From positions 1-55,954 of the forward strand of contig CAZVYN010000017.1 in assembly GCA_964631125.1 (NCBI GenBank): a DNA stretch of 55,954 bases. Direction: 5' to 3'. Source of the stretch: CAZVYN01 sp964631125 (GTDB taxonomy: Bacteria > Eisenbacteria > RBG-16-71-46 > CAIMUX01). Positions 17,948-26,924 of this stretch are shown here, piece by piece (positions within the stretch are counted from its first letter, which is position 1; the number at the start of each line of letters is the position of its first letter). Under the pieces are notes generated by a model. That model made no database searches. It was not told the origin of the DNA and saw only the letters and a list, made by a program, of their open reading frames with translations. The position numbers and the translations under genes are program-made.

Positions 17948-19621
17948 TCACGCCGGCCCGATGACGTCTCCGTCGAGTAGATCCGCGATCCGGTGGATGC
18001 GCTCCGGCGACGCCGCATCGCCCGACGCAGGGCCTGACACGGCGCCCGCGGATGCGGGCGGGGGCGAAGCGCTGCGTTCGGCCCTCTCCGCAGCCGCGCC
18101 GGCGCCGGAGGTCGCGGCGGGTGCAGCTTCCCATTTGAGCGAGAGGCGCGTTCCGAATGCCGCCTCGACGATCTCGGCGAGGAGCTTCTTCGGTTCGCTC
18201 CGCTCCAGCTGTTCGATCGTGAAGGCATTCGCTCCCGGCATCGCCACCCGCAGCGACGTTCCGGTCTGCTCCAGCAGGTGAGACCCGGAGAGATACGCCG
18301 CGAGCGCCGGCCTGCGCGCCGCCACGGCCGCCACGACTGCGTTCCAGCGCGGAGGTTCGTCCGCCGACGACGCAGCCGCTGCGATCACTCCGATCGTTGG
18401 TCCCGTCGTCGATGACGGCGCAGGCGCCGACAGATCGGGCGATGTCACGGCCGGCGCCGATCGAGTGACCGTCATCTCCTCCGCGCCGAGCGCGCGCCGA
18501 GACGCCTCGATGAAGCGACGCAGATCGAGCGAACGCGGCAGTCGGCAGATTTCGGCCAGCGCGACATCGAGATGCACACGCGGCGACGGACTCCGGCGCA
18601 TCTGGACCGCCGCGTCCATCGCGATACGGCAGGCGCGCACGAGGTCCCCCGTTTGCAGTCCCACCGCTTGCTCCCGGTACTGCATCCGTTCGTCGTCGGC
18701 TCCGTCGATCCACTCTTCGAGCGACGGGTCGGTCGCGGCCAGCAGGAGATTTCGCAGGTGCAGCACGAACTCGTCGGCCAACTCCACCAGATTGGATCCG
18801 CGGTCGGCCGAGTGCGCCAGCGCTTGCAGCGCGCGGGCCGGATCTTGATCGCGCATGGCGCCGGTCCACTCGAAGAGCACGTCGCGACCGATCAGCCCCA
18901 AGGCCGCGCGCACTCCGACCGTCGTCAGCGGGCTCTCCCCTGTCGCCACGACCTGGTCGAGCAGGGTCAGCGCGTCGCGCATCGATCCGTCCCCCTTGCG
19001 GGCGACCAGCTCGAGCACTCCCGGCTCGGCTTCGATCTCCTCCACGCGACAGATCGTCGCGAGTCGCTCGACGGCGTCGCGCACGCGCAGCCGCGCGAAG
19101 TCGAAGCGCTGGCAACGCGAGAGGATCGTGGCGGGAACCTTCAACGGCTCGGTCGTGGCCAGCACGAAGACGACGTGCGGCGGCGGCTCCTCCAGCGTCT
19201 TCAAGAGCGCGTTGAAGGCGTCGGTGGTGAGCATGTGCACTTCGTCGATGATGTAGACCTTGGTGCGCAGTCGGGCCGGCGCGTACCGCACCTTCTCCCG
19301 CAACTCGCGGATGTCGTCGATCCCGCGGTTCGAGGCGCCGTCGATCTCGATCACGTCGAGCGAACGCCCGGCGGTGATCTCCACGCACGGGTCACAGACG
19401 TTGCACGGCTCCTCGTGCGTCCCGTTTTCGCAGTTGATCGCCTTGGCCAGGATGCGCGCCATGGATGTCTTGCCGACGCCGCGCGGGCCGGTGAACAGGT
19501 AGGCGTGCGCCGCGCGGCCGGTGCGCAGCGCATTGGAGAGCGTGCGCGAGACGTGCGTCTGGCCGGTGAGGTCGGCGAATGTCTGCGGCCGCCACTTGAG
19601 GGCGAGGACGCGATAGCTCAT
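17948..19621 (-). CDS. dnaX: DNA polymerase III subunit gamma/tau
   Basis: 557 residues. Clamp-loader ATPase: Walker A GPRGVGKTS, zinc-binding cysteines in NCENGTHEEPCNVCDPC, Walker B VYIIDEVHML, sensor and SRC motif LSRCQRFDF. Domain III follows to about residue 360; the C-terminal part is Ala/Pro-rich with a DnaX tau-like region (LEQTGTSLRVAMPGANAF). No A-rich programmed slippage site is evident, so a separate gamma form is not predicted. The Shine-Dalgarno GGAG lies between the ATG and the terminator-like hairpin just upstream. Confidence 0.96.
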   Translation of the reverse strand: MSYRVLALKWRPQTFADLTGQTHVSRTLSNALRTGRAAHAYLFTGPRGVGKTSMARILAKAINCENGTHEEPCNVCDPCVEITAGRSLDVIEIDGASNRGIDDIRELREKVRYAPARLRTKVYIIDEVHMLTTDAFNALLKTLEEPPPHVVFVLATTEPLKVPATILSRCQRFDFARLRVRDAVERLATICRVEEIEAEPGVLELVARKGDGSMRDALTLLDQVVATGESPLTTVGVRAALGLIGRDVLFEWTGAMRDQDPARALQALAHSADRGSNLVELADEFVLHLRNLLLAATDPSLEEWIDGADDERMQYREQAVGLQTGDLVRACRIAMDAAVQMRRSPSPRVHLDVALAEICRLPRSLDLRRFIEASRRALGAEEMTVTRSAPAVTSPDLSAPAPSSTTGPTIGVIAAAASSADEPPRWNAVVAAVAARRPALAAYLSGSHLLEQTGTSLRVAMPGANAFTIEQLERSEPKKLLAEIVEAAFGTRLSLKWEAAPAATSGAGAAAERAERSASPPPASAGAVSGPASGDAASPERIHRIADLLDGDVIGPA

Positions 19622-19630
19622 CGGCGCTCC

Positions 19631-19665
19631 GAAAATCGAGCCGGGGACGGATTCGCCCCCGGCTC
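19631..19665 (-). terminator. Terminator-like hairpin between SRP RNA and dnaX
   Basis: Perfect nine-base stem GAGCCGGGG/CCCCGGCTC with a ten-base loop, followed on the minus strand by GATTTTC. It ends only ten bases before the dnaX ATG, so it can terminate SRP RNA transcription and also sits against the dnaX ribosome binding site. Confidence 0.7.
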
Positions 19666-19725
19666 GTCGATCTGACCGTGCACCCTACTTCGATCCGCCG
19701 GTCGGCGAGAGAACTCCTCGGTGGC

Positions 19726-19830
19726 TCAGGCCAGGCGACTCCACGGCGCCCGAAGGCCACTGCGTACCGCTGCTACCTTCCGGTCCTGACGGGGTTGGCA
19801 GGTCTTCGTCGCGTGGGGCCTGACCGTCGA
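19726..19830 (-). ncRNA. ffs: Signal recognition particle 4.5S-type RNA
   Basis: The apical region GTCAGGACCGGAAGGTAGCAG contains the GGAA tetraloop and the asymmetric loop bound by Ffh. Outer stems pair GGTCAGGC with GCCTGGCC and CCACG with CGTGG, supporting a small bacterial SRP RNA of about 105 bases. Ends are estimated from the closing stem. Upstream of dnaX on the same strand. Confidence 0.88.
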
Positions 19831-19987
19831 TGCCCCGTTGGCGTTCACCCCGTTTCCCGGACGGGACCTCCGTAGGGAGTTCGACCCCGCTATAGCGGAT
19901 TGCGGGCGACAGGACACCGCTAACTCCCCATCTAGCACGGTCAGATCGATCGATCGCGTCGGCGCGCGTTGCATTCGCTCGCCTGTT

Positions 19988-20033
19988 GCCTGAGAAAACA
20001 ACCGCCTGAGAAATAACAGCCTGAGAAATAACA
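19988..20033. repeat. 15-base tandem repeat near tRNA-Ala
   Basis: GCCTGAGAAATAACA occurs perfectly twice (20004-20018 and 20019-20033), preceded by a degenerate copy GCCTGAGAAAACAACC at 19988-20003. Noncoding spacer. Confidence 0.9.
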
Positions 20034-20053
20034 GCGCAGGGCGGTAGGAGGAT

Positions 20054-20129
20054 TGGTGGAGATGATCGGGATCGAACCGACGACCTCCTCGTTGCGAACG
20101 AGGCGCTCTCCCAACTGAGCTACATCCCC
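20054..20129 (-). tRNA. tRNA-Ala(CGC)
   Basis: 76 bases including an encoded CCA. Acceptor GGGGATG/CATCTCC, anticodon stem CCTCG/CGAGG with loop TTCGCAA giving anticodon CGC, T-loop GGTTCGATCC. Confidence 0.94.
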
Positions 20130-20225
20130 AACCCGAATTGTCTCGAAACATGCTCGAACTCTGACTGGAACTCCACTCGGGCGCCCCGGAGGCAGGCGAG
20201 CTACCGACGGTCGAACCGGAGTGAA

Positions 20226-20314
20226 TGGCGGAGAGACAGGGATTCGAACCCTGGAGGCCTTTTGGACCTACACACTTTCCAGGCGTGCTCCTTAAACCAC
20301 TCGGACATCTCTCC
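20226..20314 (-). tRNA. tRNA-Ser(GGA)
   Basis: 89 bases with encoded CCA and a long variable arm. Acceptor GGAGAGA/TCTCTCC, anticodon loop CTGGAAA giving GGA. Confidence 0.94.
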
Positions 20315-20358
20315 GCTCGAACCGTGCGGCGGATTCTAGGAAAGCGATCCTGAAAGGC

Positions 20359-20933
<575 letters not shown>

Positions 20934-20937
<4 letters not shown>

Positions 20938-21662
20938 CCCTTCGGCGGAAACGCCGCGAGCAGCGCGGCGACGACCCTCTCCGCCAGCGGTTCGATCGGC
21001 GGCGGATCGGGCGTCAACCGACTGGGTCGCTCGGCTCTCTGCGCGCCGGTCCCGTCCTCGAAGACTCCACTGCCCCCTTGGCCGGGCATGTAGGCGGCCG
21101 ACTCCGCGCGGTCGCGCTTCTCGGCCTGCCAGACGATCTCACCGTCCCGCGCGCTCACGATCGTCAGGCTGATGGAGACCTCGGTGAACGAAGCCCCTTG
21201 TTCGTCCCACGCCACCTTCTCTTTCCGCCAATCGGAGATGTCGGCGAGAATCAGTCCGTCGACTCCGAATTTTTCGCAGAGCTGTTTGGCGACGAGGGGA
21301 TCCACCTTGCGACTGCTGCGCCACGCCTTCTGGCACCGATCGAGGGCATCGGCCACTCCGGCCGAGCGCGCCCGCTCGCGAACCGTCGAGGCGCCGAGGA
21401 CGACGAATCGATTCTGCCCCGACCGCAGATCGCGCTCGATCAGATCCTCGGCCAGCGTGCGATCGAGCTCGGTGATCGTCGCGCCGGCGCCGCCCAGGTA
21501 GGCGAGCGTGTTGACCGAAAGCGACGACCAAGTCGGCGAAACCGTCGCGCGTGCGGGCCGAATTCCCGCCCCGCCGGTCGTCTTGCAACCGAGAGCCATG
21601 AGGGAGATCGCGATCGCCGTCATCGAAACCGCGATGAGAGAACCTCTCGAAATGGGGTGCAT
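20934..21662 (-). CDS. Hypothetical lipoprotein, possible peptidoglycan/curli-assembly-type (CsgG-like) fold
   Basis: 242 residues. A signal peptide ends in a lipobox (LMALGC), so it is a lipoprotein. The body (ITELDRTLAEDLIERDLRSG, FGVDGLILADISDW, VSISLTIVSARDGEIVWQ) has the alternating pattern of CsgG/TolB-N-like periplasmic domains that sense or build envelope structures; that assignment is only by pattern. The C-terminus is Pro-rich followed by ERVVAALLAAF. Its stop overlaps the tadA start, so the two are translationally coupled. Function unknown. Confidence 0.7.
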
Positions 21663-21787
21663 CCTTACGTCCTCACTCCTCTGCGCCGCCTCACATGCTC
21701 CCCGACGAGGATGCGGAACGCGCGCGCGCTGGACACCCTGGAATCCGGTCGGTTCGGCGGGCCGTGCGGCCGCGCGGCTTCTCTACG

Positions 21788-21813
21788 CAGGTGCTCTAGG
21801 CAGGTGCTCTAGG
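21788..21813. repeat. 13-base tandem duplication
   Basis: CAGGTGCTCTAGG occurs twice in a row, followed by a further CAGG. It lies in the spacer between tRNA-Arg and the lipoprotein gene. Confidence 0.9.
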
Positions 21814-21852
21814 CAGGCGACCCGCCGCGAGATGCCCAGAGGAAAAAGGATG

Positions 21853-21926
21853 CGCGCCCAGGAGGATTCGAACCCCCAACCTTCTGATCCGTAGTCAGAT
21901 GCTCTATCCAGTTGAGCTATGGGCGC
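21853..21926 (-). tRNA. tRNA-Arg(ACG)
   Basis: 74 bases, no encoded CCA. Acceptor GCGCCCA/TGGGCGC, anticodon stem TCTGA/TCAGA with loop CTACGGA giving ACG, the substrate of TadA. Confidence 0.95.
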
Positions 21927-21983
21927 ACAGTTTCATCGGGCGAGGACAGTTTCATCGGGCGAGGACAGTTTCATCGGGCGAGG
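21927..21983. repeat. Three perfect copies of a 19-base tandem repeat just upstream of tRNA-Arg
   Basis: ACAGTTTCATCGGGCGAGG at 21927-21945, 21946-21964 and 21965-21983, directly adjoining the 5' end of tRNA-Arg(ACG). There are no spacers, so it is not CRISPR. It may multiply a leader or promoter-proximal element. Confidence 0.95.
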
Positions 21984-21999
21984 CTAGTTCATGACGGTG

Positions 22000-22087
22000 C
22001 GGAGAGGGGGGGATTCGAACCCCCGGTGAGCTTTTGGCCCACAACACATTAGCAATGTGCCGCCTTCAGCCACTCGGCCACCTCTCC
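22000..22087 (-). tRNA. tRNA-Ser(GCT)
   Basis: 88 bases with long variable arm. Acceptor GGAGAGG/CCTCTCC; anticodon stem CACAT/ATGTG region with anticodon GCT; T-loop GGTTCGAATC. CCA not encoded. Confidence 0.93.
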
Positions 22088-22118
22088 ACCTAGAGTCGTC
22101 ATCTCCGAACGATCCACG

Positions 22119-22202
22119 CGGAGGGAGTAGGATTCGAACCCACGGGTCTCGCGACCTGCGGTTTTCAAGACCGCCGCCTTAAACCACTCGGCCATCCCTC
22201 CC
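22119..22202 (-). tRNA. tRNA-Ser(TGA)
   Basis: 84 bases with variable arm. Acceptor GGAGGGA/TCCCTCC; anticodon stem GCGGT/ACCGC and loop CTTGAAA giving TGA. CCA not encoded. Confidence 0.93.
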
Positions 22203-22250
22203 GAGAGCGGACAACTTAGCGGCGCCTTCGGAGAGAGTCAACGGAGCGCG

Positions 22251-23372
22251 TCAGCGATTCGTTCGGTCACGCGCCGCATCGGTCGAGAGGATCCTCCCGC
22301 CCCCCAACAACAGATCATCGCGGTAGAAGACGCACGACTGGCCGGGGGCGACCGCGGACTGCGGCTCATCGAAGATGACCCGAGCGGCGTCGCCGTCGAA
22401 TGAGACCACCGCCGCTTGCGCCGTGTGCCGGTAGCGGATCTTCGCCTCGACCGGCCCGCGCTGGATCTCCTCTCGAGGGACGAAGAGGTTCACCTCGGTC
22501 AGCTCGACGCGCCGAGCGCTCACTTCCGCGACCGACGCCACCCGCAGGACGTTCCCAGCGGGCTCGAGCGCGGCGACGTGGTACGCCTCGCCTCCTCCCA
22601 GCGAGAGCCCCTTTCGCTGGCCGACGGTGTAGTTCGCCAATCCCAGATGCCGCCCGAGCACTCGGTCGTCCAGATCGCGGATCTCGCCCGGTGCGAACAC
22701 GCCATGCTCCTCGCCCAGCTCCCGCCGGAGCACATCGACGTAGCTTCCGCCTTCGGCGAAGCAGAGATCCTGGCTCTCTGCCTTGTCCCACACCGGCAAT
22801 TCGAGTCGGCTCGCCTCAGTGCGGATCTCGTCCTTCGTCATCTCACCCAGTGGGAACTGCACGCGCGACAAGATCTCCGGCTGTAGGCCCCAGAGGACGT
22901 AGCTCTGATCCTTGCGCGCGTCGCGCGCGCGCGCGAGGACGGGCCGCTCCGACCGATCGCTCTCGCACCGGTAGACCGCGCTGCGGACGTAGTGGCCGGT
23001 CGCGATGTGCGAGAACCCGCGCTCACGCGCCCATCGCGCGAGCGGTCCGAACTTGACGTGCGTGTTGCACTGCACGCAGGGGTTCGGGGTGCGACCCGCT
23101 GTGTATTCACGGACGAAGTCGTCGTAGACGGCCACGCGGAACAGCTCGGAGAGATCGAGCACCGTGTGGGTGATTCCCAGTCTGCGCGCGGTCGACTGCG
23201 CGTCGCGCACCCCTTCCAACCCACAACACGCCTTCGCGCTGGCGTCCGACCCGCCGTAGCAGAACAGCTTGAAGGTGACGCCCGCCACCTCCCATCCAGC
23301 CTGCTGGAGGAGCGCCGCGGCGACGGAACTGTCGACCCCGCCGCTCATCGCCACGAGGATACGGTCGGTCAT
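22251..23372 (-). CDS. mnmA: tRNA-specific 2-thiouridylase MnmA
   Basis: 373 residues, normal length. Adds sulfur to U34 of tRNA-Lys, -Glu and -Gln; tRNA-Gln(TTG) in this window is a predicted substrate. PP-loop SGGVDSSVAAALL, first catalytic Cys in NPCVQCN, second in ESQDLCFAEGG, and C-terminal LLLGGGRI are present. The start overlaps the stop of the TPR gene by four bases, and the gene ends next to the tRNA-Ser cluster. Confidence 0.96.
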   Translation of the reverse strand: MTDRILVAMSGGVDSSVAAALLQQAGWEVAGVTFKLFCYGGSDASAKACCGLEGVRDAQSTARRLGITHTVLDLSELFRVAVYDDFVREYTAGRTPNPCVQCNTHVKFGPLARWARERGFSHIATGHYVRSAVYRCESDRSERPVLARARDARKDQSYVLWGLQPEILSRVQFPLGEMTKDEIRTEASRLELPVWDKAESQDLCFAEGGSYVDVLRRELGEEHGVFAPGEIRDLDDRVLGRHLGLANYTVGQRKGLSLGGGEAYHVAALEPAGNVLRVASVAEVSARRVELTEVNLFVPREEIQRGPVEAKIRYRHTAQAAVVSFDGDAARVIFDEPQSAVAPGQSCVFYRDDLLLGGGRILSTDAARDRTNR

Positions 23373-24007
23373 CGAGCGAGCAGCTCCTGGAGCACCTTGA
23401 TCCCTTCGCTGGCGGTCTTGCCCGCTTCGCTCGTGGGATCGATCTCCACGACGCGCTGCCAGTCGCGGATCGCCTCGCGGTAGATTCCAGCGTCGGCGAA
23501 TGCGATGCCGAGAGAGTAATGCGCGAGCTGGCTCGTCGGATCGATCTCGGTCGCGAGCTTGTAGAGCGCGACCGCCTCCGAGTGTCGCCCGACCGCGTAG
23601 AGCGCCTGTCCTTTGTTGCAGAGCGCGGTGACGTCCCGCGGGGCCAAGAGGAGCGCCCGGTCGAAGAGGACCAGGGCTTCCTCGGAGCGCCCCCCCTCGT
23701 TCAGGACCACGCCGAGATTGACGACCGCCTGCAGATAGTCCGGGCGAATCCGAAGCGCCTCTCGGTACTCGACTTCGGCTTGTTCGCGTTCGGACCGGTC
23801 ATAGTGGAAATTGCCCAACAGGTAGTGAGCCTCGGCGTCCCCCGGATCGCGCTCCAATCGGCCGTTGAGTTCCCGCTCCCGTGACTCCGGGGCGGCGTTC
23901 TCCTGACCACTTTGCGCGCGCGCCTCTCCTTCGAGAATCGACGCTGCCGCCAGGAACAGAACAGCGCACAAACAGATAGCGCGCCTGCGAGGTCCGGTCT
24001 GGAACAT
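23369..24007 (-). CDS. Exported TPR-repeat protein
   Basis: 212 residues. N-terminal signal peptide (ICLCAVLFLAAASILEG, cleavage near ARA-QS). Then four tetratricopeptide repeats: DPGDAEAHYLLGNFHYDRSE, RPDYLQAVVNLGVVLNEGG, RDVTALCNKGQALYAVG and TSQLAHYSLGIAFADAG. A periplasmic scaffold or assembly factor is likely; the partner is unknown. Overlaps mnmA by four bases and is divergent from the PEP-CTERM gene, so its promoter should lie in 24008-24219. Confidence 0.85.
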   Translation of the reverse strand: MFQTGPRRRAICLCAVLFLAAASILEGEARAQSGQENAAPESRERELNGRLERDPGDAEAHYLLGNFHYDRSEREQAEVEYREALRIRPDYLQAVVNLGVVLNEGGRSEEALVLFDRALLLAPRDVTALCNKGQALYAVGRHSEAVALYKLATEIDPTSQLAHYSLGIAFADAGIYREAIRDWQRVVEIDPTSEAGKTASEGIKVLQELLAR

Positions 24008-24066
24008 CGAAAGATCTCCCTTCGCTGGAACGGGGCCAAACTAGCGGACCGACTTCCCTGTCCGCA

Positions 24067-24118
24067 ACGATCAGAAACTGATCGTCAATTACTTAGTACT
24101 GTAATAAATTATTTACAC
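24067..24118. promoter_or_regulatory. AT-rich divergent control region with a perfect inverted repeat
   Basis: ACGATCAG-AAA-CTGATCGT (24067-24085) is an eight-base inverted repeat. It is followed by an unusually AT-rich stretch (24086-24118) with a near-palindrome around TTAGTACTGTAA and -10-like TAATAAAT. It lies between the divergent TPR and PEP-CTERM genes. I see no convincing sigma-54 motif. The repeat could be an operator or a short terminator. Confidence 0.5.
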
Positions 24119-24219
24119 ATAACAAGGCGCATCGCGTACAGTCTTCCGAACACGAAAGACCGGCCTCGACACATCGGCGGGTGAGGGTCCGAGAGACCCC
24201 ACCACCAACGGAGGACTCA

Positions 24220-24960
24220 ATGAAGGTTCGCGCAATCATCGGCTCGCTGGCAGTTGCGACTCTCGTGGCCTTGCCGGGCGCGACCCAGGCGGCCCTCTTC
24301 CTGGATAGTTGGGGCGTGACGTACGGAAACTGGGCGCCCAACGGCTCGGCGCCGACCAACCTCAGCTACGTCGTCGAAGACTGGACCAGCGGTGGAGGTG
24401 GTTATCTCGACCCGGGTTACGGCGGTGACGAGTACGACGCCGAAGCCGCCTACCTCGCCGTCGACGCCAACTACGTCTACATCGCGGTGGTCACCGGCTT
24501 CCAGCCGGGCGGCCGCCAGTTCTACTCTGACTTCTACGAGGCCGGCGATCTTCTGCTCGACGAAGGCGGCGACGGCTCCTACGAGCACGCGGTCGACGTC
24601 AGCGCCGGCGGCACGCTGCGCTCCGGAAACCTCGGTCTCGCCAATCCGACTACGTTCGGCGGCACTGCCTTCGCCGGCGTGTCCGACCCGCTGCTCGCGA
24701 CGAGTTGGGATCAGTCGGCTGCGATCAGCGGATTCAGCTACAGCGCGTGGCAGGGTCGCTACGCGATCGAGGCGCGCATCGACCGGGATCTCCTCGACCC
24801 GACCGGCGCGTTGAAGCTGCACTGGACCATGGGGTGCGGCAACGATGAGATCGAAACCTCCATCGAGGTCCGACCGGTCCCGGAGCCGGGATCGATGGCG
24901 CTCCTCGGCGTCGGCGTCGGCGTCGCGGCCATCTTCCAGGCCCGTCGCCGCAAGAAGTAA
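24220..24960 (+). CDS. PEP-CTERM sorting domain protein
   Basis: 246 residues from ATG 24220 after GGAGGAC (a GTG-led extension to 24181 lacks support). Signal peptide SLAVATLVALPGATQA; a secreted body rich in Gly, Tyr and Asp (YLAVDANYVYIAVVTGFQPG resembles surface or extracellular matrix proteins); and a canonical C-terminal tripartite signal: VPEPGS, hydrophobic MALLGVGVGVAAIF and RRRKK. Exosortase would cleave at PEP; the enzyme is not in the window. The only convincing plus-strand CDS here, with its own promoter region and terminator, so a separately controlled unit. Confidence 0.93.
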   Translation: MKVRAIIGSLAVATLVALPGATQAALFLDSWGVTYGNWAPNGSAPTNLSYVVEDWTSGGGGYLDPGYGGDEYDAEAAYLAVDANYVYIAVVTGFQPGGRQFYSDFYEAGDLLLDEGGDGSYEHAVDVSAGGTLRSGNLGLANPTTFGGTAFAGVSDPLLATSWDQSAAISGFSYSAWQGRYAIEARIDRDLLDPTGALKLHWTMGCGNDEIETSIEVRPVPEPGSMALLGVGVGVAAIFQARRRKK

Positions 24961-24996
24961 GTTCCCCGTCGGCGAAGCTGACACCCTCCTGAGCAA

Positions 24997-25031
24997 GGGC
25001 GGCCGGAATCCTCCGGTCGCCCTCTTCTTTT
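24997..25031 (+). terminator. Rho-independent terminator of the PEP-CTERM gene
   Basis: GGGCGGCCGGA and TCCGGTCGCCC form an 11-base stem with one G-T pair and an ATCC loop, followed by TCTTCTTTT, 36 bases after the stop. Confidence 0.9.
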
Positions 25032-25046
25032 GTGGATCGTGGGCGC

Positions 25047-25664
25047 TCATCCAGGATCCGGCGTCGAATCCCCGTCCGAGCCGTCGCGGCTGGAGGTTCG
25101 CGTATCGTCCGCGAGTTCGTCCCCGAGTTCGTCTGCGAGTAACTGATCCGAGACATGGGGAGAACTCCGGAGGAAGTGCCCCCATAGTTCGTCGGCCCCC
25201 GCCGCGTCGGGCGCCCACTTCTCCGGAATCACCAGCGCGTCGGGCACGATGTTTCCGAAGAAGCGTTCGACCTCATAGACCCGCACCCCCGGTTCGAGCG
25301 TCCCGGTGAAGCGGCGGTCCGAACTCACGACGGCAGGCCGCCCACGATCGCGCAAGACTCCCTGCGCCAGGTGTCGGATCCGATCGTCGGCTTCCTCGGG
25401 CGGATTCGAGTAGTGGCTCTGCAGATGGAAGCGCCGCACCTGATCGGGATTTCGATCGAGTTCGTTGCCGTCGTAAACGACCCACACCTCCCGGCTCACG
25501 GCGCGGCCGAAACGCTCGAGTAGCGCTTCCAACGCGAGCCGAGCGGCCCGTCGTTCGCCGCCGACGTGGAGGCGCTTCCAAGCAGGTATCCGGAAGATGG
25601 AGTTGTGTCCGTCTACGATCCAGACGCTGGTCGACTCGAGGTTTCGGGGGCGTCCTTCCGGCAT
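25047..25664 (-). CDS. NYN-domain (YacP-like) RNA-binding/ribonuclease protein
   Basis: 205 residues. The start SVWIVDGHNSIFRI and later VWVVYDGNELDR, DDRIRHLA and VVSSDRRF carry the acidic residues of a PIN-like NYN nuclease, as in YacP/Rae1, which cleaves mRNA on the ribosome in Bacillus. The C-terminal about 45 residues are acidic and Ser/Asp-rich, without known domain. Convergent with the PEP-CTERM gene. Function beyond nuclease is unknown. Confidence 0.8.
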   Translation of the reverse strand: MPEGRPRNLESTSVWIVDGHNSIFRIPAWKRLHVGGERRAARLALEALLERFGRAVSREVWVVYDGNELDRNPDQVRRFHLQSHYSNPPEEADDRIRHLAQGVLRDRGRPAVVSSDRRFTGTLEPGVRVYEVERFFGNIVPDALVIPEKWAPDAAGADELWGHFLRSSPHVSDQLLADELGDELADDTRTSSRDGSDGDSTPDPG

Positions 25665-25719
25665 CTTCGGGCTCCTGGTGGCGGCGCGTGCGATCTGACG
25701 CCGCCGGGCGCCGCGACGT

Positions 25720-25758
25720 CAACAAGAACGGGGAGGGTCCGGTTGGACTCCTCCCCGT
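25720..25758 (-). terminator. Terminator after the lipoprotein gene at 25830-26924
   Basis: A nine-base stem ACGGGGAGG/CCTCCCCGT encloses a small inner GTCC/GGAC hairpin; on the minus strand it is followed by TCTTGTTG. A second hairpin, GTTTCGA/TCGAAAC (25775-25800), lies closer to the stop. Confidence 0.65.
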
Positions 25759-25829
25759 CGACGCGACGGCCCTAGTTTCGAAGGGGCATGGTCTCGAAAC
25801 CGGACCGACCCGTCACTCTCCCCGCTGGA

Positions 25830-26924
25830 TCACGGACACCCGACGCACCAGCGTCCGTCGAAGGCCCCGCGGCCGTTCTCTTGCAGTCGCCAGACGCCGT
25901 GGAGGGCGCCGATCCGTTCGGGCGATGCGCCGCCGTCCAGCCACTCGCCACGGAACGAGCCGAGACTGGGGCCGACCCCTTCCACGCCTCGTGACGTAGC
26001 CCAGTGGCCCCGCACGAATCCCTGGAAGTTGCCGCTGCGATCGATGTACTTCCCGAAGAAGACCTGCTCACCTGCATCGTTGTGGCCGTAGACGCCGCGG
26101 AGGAATCCCGAGACCTCTCCGCGCACGCCGACCCAACGTCCCGCGAAGTGACCGACGGAGTCGTCCTCGGCCGAGCCCCAGGATCCGCCGACGAACCCGC
26201 GACTGGTCATGAAGCGCGGGGCATCCCAGCCTTCGAAACGCACGATCTCACCGTTGGCGTTCCCGGTTTCGACCTCCAACTCCAGATCGCCGAGGTCGGC
26301 GAACGCGAAGCTCTTCGTCACGAGCGGGGTCGTGAAGGTGAGCGTGTCGTCCGGCGCCCCCGCGCGGGTGGGCAGCCGGCGCACGAGGACGCGGATCCCG
26401 TCGTAGTTGCCGTGCGTGGTGCTCGTCCACTCGATCAGCGACGGGTTGCTGCGAGGAAGTTCGATTCGGTCCTCGCGCTCCCATGCAATCACACGAACGA
26501 TCTGGAGCTGACCGTGGGAGACCGCGAGAGATCCGTTCCAATCGGTCGGGTCGGCCAGTGGATCGTCCGGGTCCCCCTCTGAACCCATCCCCTCTCCGAA
26601 AACGCCCCATCGGATGGTGACCGAGTACAGATGGCTGGCCGGGTCGCCCATACCTTCTTCGAATCCGACCGGAGCCGGGTCGTCTAGGGTGGTCTCGATG
26701 CCGATGCTGGCGGCCAGCGAGGCATCCCCGAAGGCGGGCGCCTCGTCGCGACTGTCGAAGCCGCCGTATTCCGAATCGAGGTCGATGCGGCCGTCCGTGG
26801 AGTTCGGATCGGGAGTGGTGGAGTCGGGATCGTTCCCGCTGCAGCCGGAGGCCAGGATGAGGGCCGCCGAGAGGAGGATCGCGGCCGGGCCGGCTGGATC
26901 GATCAGTGAGTACTTGGCGCGCAT
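25830..26924 (-). CDS. Hypothetical lipoprotein with Gly-Trp strand repeats
   Basis: 364 residues. The lipobox ILASGC follows a hydrophobic segment, and an acidic Asp/Ser/Thr linker comes next. The C-terminal half (about residues 225-360) is built from short repeats of the form GxFxGxW: SGFLRGVYG, QVFFGKY, GNFQGFVRGHW, LGSFRGEW, ALHGVW, GAFDGRW, which looks like an all-beta repeated fold. The Shine-Dalgarno AGGAGGAG precedes the ATG. I do not recognise the family. Probably exposed on a membrane surface. Confidence 0.75.
   Translation of the reverse strand: MRAKYSLIDPAGPAAILLSAALILASGCSGNDPDSTTPDPNSTDGRIDLDSEYGGFDSRDEAPAFGDASLAASIGIETTLDDPAPVGFEEGMGDPASHLYSVTIRWGVFGEGMGSEGDPDDPLADPTDWNGSLAVSHGQLQIVRVIAWEREDRIELPRSNPSLIEWTSTTHGNYDGIRVLVRRLPTRAGAPDDTLTFTTPLVTKSFAFADLGDLELEVETGNANGEIVRFEGWDAPRFMTSRGFVGGSWGSAEDDSVGHFAGRWVGVRGEVSGFLRGVYGHNDAGEQVFFGKYIDRSGNFQGFVRGHWATSRGVEGVGPSLGSFRGEWLDGGASPERIGALHGVWRLQENGRGAFDGRWCVGCP

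Noticed and set aside
21927..21983. Possible CRISPR array
   Set aside because: The three 19-base units are directly adjacent with no spacers, and no cas gene is present.
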